Shown here: piece by piece, positions 1 to 64,000 of the stretch
Numbering within the stretch: the stretch's first letter is position 1
How the letters are laid out: the number at the start of each line of letters is the position of its first letter
Source: Amorphochlora amoebiformis
Lineage: Eukaryota; Cercozoa; Chlorarachniophyceae
Assembly: GCA_054601695.1 (NCBI GenBank)
Contig: BAAHQB010000195.1
Coordinates: 248,001 to 312,000 of the forward strand
DNA: 64,000 nucleotides
Direction of reading: 5' to 3'
Position numbers and translations under genes: made by a program
The notes under the pieces: model-generated
What the model was told of the DNA's origin: nothing
Database searches by the model: none
The model's input: the letters and a program-made list of their open reading frames with translations, nothing else

Positions 1-19281
<19,281 letters not shown>

Positions 19282-19413
19282 AAGGAAAATCGTGTCAACC
19301 ACGCTGTGTGCATGTGCACGTGCCCTCAAGGTTGATAGTTAATTAGAATTTGACCTGATAAACGGCCCGGTAACGGGTATTCTTGATTAATATAAAATGC
19401 ATGTCGATACTAG

Positions 19414-19512
<99 letters not shown>

Positions 19513-19517
19513 TTTTT

Positions 19518-19589
<72 letters not shown>

Positions 19590-19708
19590 TATTATATATA
19601 CATATATATATATATATATACATATATAAATATATATATATATGTATATGTATATACATATACATATATTGTTTACCTGTTTACACAAACCACACACTGG
19701 TATATGTG

Positions 19709-19762
<54 letters not shown>

Positions 19763-20251
19763 TAGAGATATAAATAATATGGCCAGATGGCATATAGTAT
19801 CAGATATATCTAGCCAAATGATATACCCGAGATACCATATATTCTAAATATTATGACATCACATACACGTGAGCCCACACACAATCGCAAGATTGAGATC
19901 TAGAAAGATTTTAAGTCAAGTAGCCTGATGAGTCTTTTAGTATAGTAAATTAATTTAGATATATATATATATATATATATCGTACGGACAGTCAGCGGCT
20001 ATCTCTTCTAGCGACTGAGTGTATTAGAGCTGTGTAGGCAGTTGTTGTCCGTGGTGTTAGCTAGCAATACAAGATACTGGAGATAACGGTATCATGATTA
20101 ATAAAATATCTAGATTTTAAGCTTTTATATAAACTAAAGCCGCAATGATTTTTGTCGTCTAGAGTCAAATTCAAATTCAATCAGCAAGTGCTGCATGAAA
20201 ATCTCGAGAAAAATCGAGATCGGTTCCAGCTGTCTAGTGAGGTTCTAAAAG
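19282..20251. other. Convergent intergenic region between TOR and PRP43
   Basis: Holds three long (TA)n tracts (19418-19504, 19525-19587, 19711-19760) and unique sequence at 19780-20150. I saw no gene, tRNA or clear AATAAA signal for either neighbour. Both 3' UTRs presumably lie here. Confidence 0.7.
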
Positions 20252-25969
<5,718 letters not shown>

Positions 25970-26059
25970 ACTCACTTTAATTGCAGCTTCTCTCCGCAGA
26001 CGCCTCCCCGGAGCGCAATAGCCGATCTTTTAATTCTATTAAAATAAGAAATCGGCGCG
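25970..26059. promoter_or_regulatory. Shared 90 bp divergent promoter region (PRP43 / gene 3)
   Basis: Only 90 bp separate the PRP43 ATG (25969, minus) from the gene 3 ATG (26060, plus), so one short region must drive both. It holds a GC-rich centre (CCCCGGAGCG), an AT-rich flank and a CGGCGCG next to the gene 3 start. TTGGCGCG recurs at 26093 inside exon 1. No TATA box is convincing. Confidence 0.6.
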
Positions 26060-26703
26060 ATGCAGAATAGAGGCCAAGTCCAGCCTGAGCTATTGGCGCG
26101 CGGGTACAACCCTAATGGCGCATTCCATGCTTCTTAGGGGCATCTAGATGAATAACATGCTATATTTATATCCTAGACGTCAGTTTGTCCTGCTAAAATC
26201 GATCGAGATTCGACGCAGACTGATGGTTTGTGAGATCGTGGACAGGCAGAAGGCATGTAATCCAGGTATTCTGCACACATACAGATAATTTCTTTCACCT
26301 TAAACCAAAAATGAGAAAAACTTCAAAATATCACTCTCAGACCAAAAGACAGAGTTCAAGTCCTTTGACGACGTGTTTGATCGGCTGAGTGCGTTCCAAA
26401 CGTTCGATACCGCAATGCCAACGGAACCTGAGATAAAAAAATGTACCACTCCCTTTTGTTAATTTAAGAAACATAATTTCGATGCTTATGAACTCTCTTT
26501 CACATGCTCCACTAATTGGTTTCTTTATCGCCTTTCTTGAGACTCATTTAGTGCTACATACAATTGCACATATACACCCATTACAGTCAATGAGACCCTG
26601 GCCGAGCAATCGCTTGATATTTTGAAGAAGATGGGGGACTTGGAGTCAAGGCTTGAACACTATCTTCAGGAAGAAGCCAAGAAGCCCAGGATGGAAGAAC
26701 TGG

Positions 26704-26767
<64 letters not shown>

Positions 26768-26957
26768 GTTTATATATAGAATAATAAGAAGAATAAGAAT
26801 AATAATAATGACAATGATATAGAAATATAATTTGTTTGTGCATTATATACATATGTGTATTTGTCTATATATATATATATATAATATATATATATATATG
26901 TGTGTATATATATATATATACATATATAATACGAATGTATAAATACATCTGAATATA

Positions 26958-26999
<42 letters not shown>

Positions 27000-27013
27000 C
27001 TATATATGCATAA

Positions 27014-27058
<45 letters not shown>

Positions 27059-27063
27059 CATAC

Positions 27064-27096
<33 letters not shown>

Positions 27097-27158
27097 ATAT
27101 GATATTTAATATGAAATATAAATTTAAGTTAATACATATAAACATGTATACATGTATC

Positions 27159-27243
<85 letters not shown>

Positions 27244-27261
27244 ATTTTATATATAACATAT

Positions 27262-27310
<49 letters not shown>

Positions 27311-27552
27311 TAAACTCAAACCACCCCCACCTTTAGGTTGCCCTAGAAAGTCAAGCTTACCAACACTCAATGTCCGAGCTAAAGTTCCTCAGACAAGAGC
27401 GTGGCAGACAGTTGAACCCGGAGAAGCTTCTGTGCATGATACACGGTCTTGACGAGGAAACTGTTCTCCATGCACGACAAGAAGGATTAGGCAACAGGGC
27501 CGGCGACCCATTGGAAGTCGGGTCTATGGAGGTGTCAGAGACAGAGAGATAG
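26060..27552 (+). CDS. Small protein with a GLTSCR1/BICRA-like region
   Basis: Five exons, 26060-26103, 26177-26265, 26341-26442, 26587-26702 and 27337-27552, join in phase to 567 nt (188 aa) ending in TAG. The centre reads [18 protein letters not shown], then a MPTEPEIKK turn and a helix ([20 protein letters not shown]). That pattern resembles the GLTSCR1 domain of BICRA-type SWI/SNF (ncBAF) subunits, where a [F]xSxxDxxxRLxxY[H]xF motif precedes a long helix. The C-terminal third is charged helix, then a polar tail. The similarity is from memory and weak; a plain coiled-coil protein is the alternative. The ATG is the first one after the divergent promoter, and the first intron is only 73 bp. 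Confidence 0.65.
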
Positions 27553-27874
27553 CAGATAGGATCATGCGCATACCTCCGCGAAATTAGCTCTGAAAGTGGC
27601 ATGGGCCCGGCATGGGACCCGGTGGGGCATGGGGCCCGATGGGGCATTGGGCCCGGTGGGGCATGGGGCCCGCATACCACTAAAGCGACCACATACCACT
27701 ACTAGACTAAAGTGACCACAAAAGGACCACCCAAACGACGTAGTTATACTTAAGAGTAGATACGTAGCCTATAGCTCTCCCAGCTTTTCATGAACCTTGC
27801 ATATGTCATAATTCATCATTCCATAGACCGTTTGCGTACCGTATTATATATATCTAGTATATATCTAGTATATG

Positions 27875-27906
<32 letters not shown>

Positions 27907-28300
27907 CACACACACCTAGACACGTGTACACACAAACACACACATATATATATGTATCCAGATATATCATGATATCTAGGATATATCACATTTCCGATCA
28001 TACATATACTGAATATAATATTACCTAGATTACTCCATGTTTAAATCTAGAAATTTCGAATAATTCAATGATCAATCATAGTACAATAATTATGAGTATG
28101 AATTACGGCTCAGAACGGTTGCCACACGTGTGCATCGCTAGTTAATGTGTATTTTATATGTCCAACATCTATTGTCTAGATGGTTAGTAACCGTAGCGGG
28201 TGCAACCTGACCTAGAATACACTGTAGCTGCGAAGTTATTCATCAATGTCCCGCCTATTATGGTATATATGTATTATATCTATATACATATCTATATCTA

Positions 28301-28380
<80 letters not shown>

Positions 28381-28422
28381 CAATGAATTTATGAAAAATA
28401 GGAACTCCCTGAGGCCATCCCA

Positions 28423-28459
<37 letters not shown>

Positions 28460-28524
28460 ATGTATATGAATGTTTGCGTAGACAGAATATTTGAATGATT
28501 AAATGTATACATAACTACCTGTAC

Positions 28525-28576
<52 letters not shown>

Positions 28577-29163
28577 ATGTAATACATATATGTATATATT
28601 TATATATGTATATGTATATGTATACAATATATTTATATACACATACACACACTATATATATATATATATATATATGTAAATATATATATTTACATGATAT
28701 TATGCTTTACAATGTATGATAATGTTGTATTTATGCATAATATCACGCACAATATTGTATGTATATGAATATATATATATATATATATATACATATATAC
28801 ACATATATACATATCAAATATATGCCTCAAATATTTATTATACTAACTGATTAAGATTAATTTCTAACGAGAATCGGAATTTCTCCGAATTTTGATAATC
28901 TAGGAGCGTACAGCGCGTAATATCACGCCTTGTCACCCAATAATATCTAAAGCCCCATTACTACCGGATAGTATTGTTTAGTACCAGATTATAGATTTAT
29001 ATATGTATACAAATAAATATATATATATATATATATATTTAAAATTTATATATATATATATATATATACATACATACATATATATATATATATACACATA
29101 TATATATATATATTTATATTAAAACAAATAGCCGAAAAAATAAAAAAACCAGGTGGAAAAATA
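27553..29163. other. Convergent intergenic region between gene 3 and KATNAL2
   Basis: Contains a GC-rich minisatellite (27596-27675), unique sequence with no recognisable coding potential (27690-28260, 28380-28430, 28840-29010) and TA tracts. No gene found. Confidence 0.65.
27596..27675. repeat. GC-rich minisatellite
   Basis: About five units of GGGGCATGGGGCCCGGT, some 16-18 bp each, directly after the gene 3 stop. It is the only strongly GC-rich repeat in the window, and each unit holds a GGGCCC palindrome. Confidence 0.85.
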
Positions 29164-53219
<24,056 letters not shown>

Positions 53220-53337
53220 TGCCCAGCAAGTTGGCGCGGTGACACGTGGAGTATGCCAGACAATCCTCCTGGGAATCCCGGGGAATAAGGGCTCTCGGAA
53301 GCCAAGAATAAAATATCATTTTATCGGCTCCCGTGCA
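53220..53337. promoter_or_regulatory. Shared 118 bp divergent promoter region (KATNAL2 / eIF2A)
   Basis: The KATNAL2 ATG (53219, minus) and eIF2A ATG (53338, plus) are 118 bp apart. The interval holds TTGGCGCG, an ACACGTGG E-box/G-box-like site and an AT stretch (AATAAAATATCATTTTA) upstream of eIF2A. TTGGCGCG is also found at the other divergent pair. Confidence 0.6.
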
Positions 53338-63517
<10,180 letters not shown>

Positions 63518-63521
63518 GTAA

Positions 63522-63597
<76 letters not shown>

Positions 63598-63631
63598 ATA
63601 TTTATGTATTAATACATATTTATATATTATG

Positions 63632-63662
<31 letters not shown>

Positions 63663-63741
63663 TATATACGCATATGTGAGTATATATATATGTGTATATA
63701 TATGTGTATATACATATATATATTATATAGATATATATATG

Positions 63742-63772
<31 letters not shown>

Positions 63773-64000
63773 GTGTGTGTGTATATATATTTGTGTAACA
63801 TATTAGCTATGATGTAAGTTTGTACATTTCTTCTCTGTAATATACGATAGCGATCTTAATTTTGTGAATTTTTTATTCATTTTTGTTTGGATAGATATTT
63901 ATATGTGAATTATATGTGTTCGTTTGTGTAAATATATATATATATATAATATATAATATATATATATATATATATAATATATAAATATATATATATATAT
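63518..64000 (+). other. eIF2A intron running off the window
   Basis: TA and GT repeats after the donor of exon 20. No further exon is recognised before the end of the window. Confidence 0.7.

Overview
The window is nuclear DNA of an intron-rich eukaryote, probably a unicellular flagellated one. GT-AG introns interrupt every gene, a katanin-like ATPase with a LisH domain is present, and there are long interstitial tracts of the TTAGGG telomere repeat. I cannot name the lineage from sequence alone. The exons have balanced composition and read cleanly. The introns are swollen by (TA)n tracts plus CA/GT, CT/GA and CCCTAA repeats. I traced about 9.3 kb of coding sequence, roughly 15% of the window.

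Layout: five genes in alternating orientation. (1) 1-19281 (+): the C-terminal ~1158 codons of a TOR kinase (FAT, FRB, PI3K-like kinase, FATC) in 35 exons whose phases all agree down to the stop. (2) 20252-25969 (-): a complete Prp43/DHX15-type DEAH helicase, 18 exons, 701 aa. (3) 26060-27552 (+): a small protein, 188 aa in five exons, resembling a GLTSCR1/BICRA domain. (4) 29164-53219 (-): a KATNAL2-type katanin ATPase spread over 24 kb in about 32 exons; two junctions are not fully solved. (5) 53338-63517 (+, runs off the window): the beta-propeller part of eIF2A in 20 exons. Genes 2/3 and 4/5 are head-to-head with only 90 and 118 bp between start codons. Genes 1/2 and 3/4 are convergent.

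The genes are housekeeping functions (growth signalling, RNA remodelling, microtubule severing, translation) with no evident shared pathway. The striking feature lies between the exons. Again and again the (TA)n tracts, and in one case a CCCTAA array, carry extra copies of the edge of the adjacent exon: a splice site, 10-60 bases of the exon beside it and some flanking intron. Copies run from near-perfect (an 11-copy array at 35013-36960) to badly decayed. One is an inverted perfect copy able to fold back over the true 3' splice site. CCCTAA arrays lie just upstream of 3' splice sites in a constant sense orientation. I regard this exon-edge amplification as the most interesting signal here.

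No rRNA, tRNA, CRISPR array or transposase gene was recognised.
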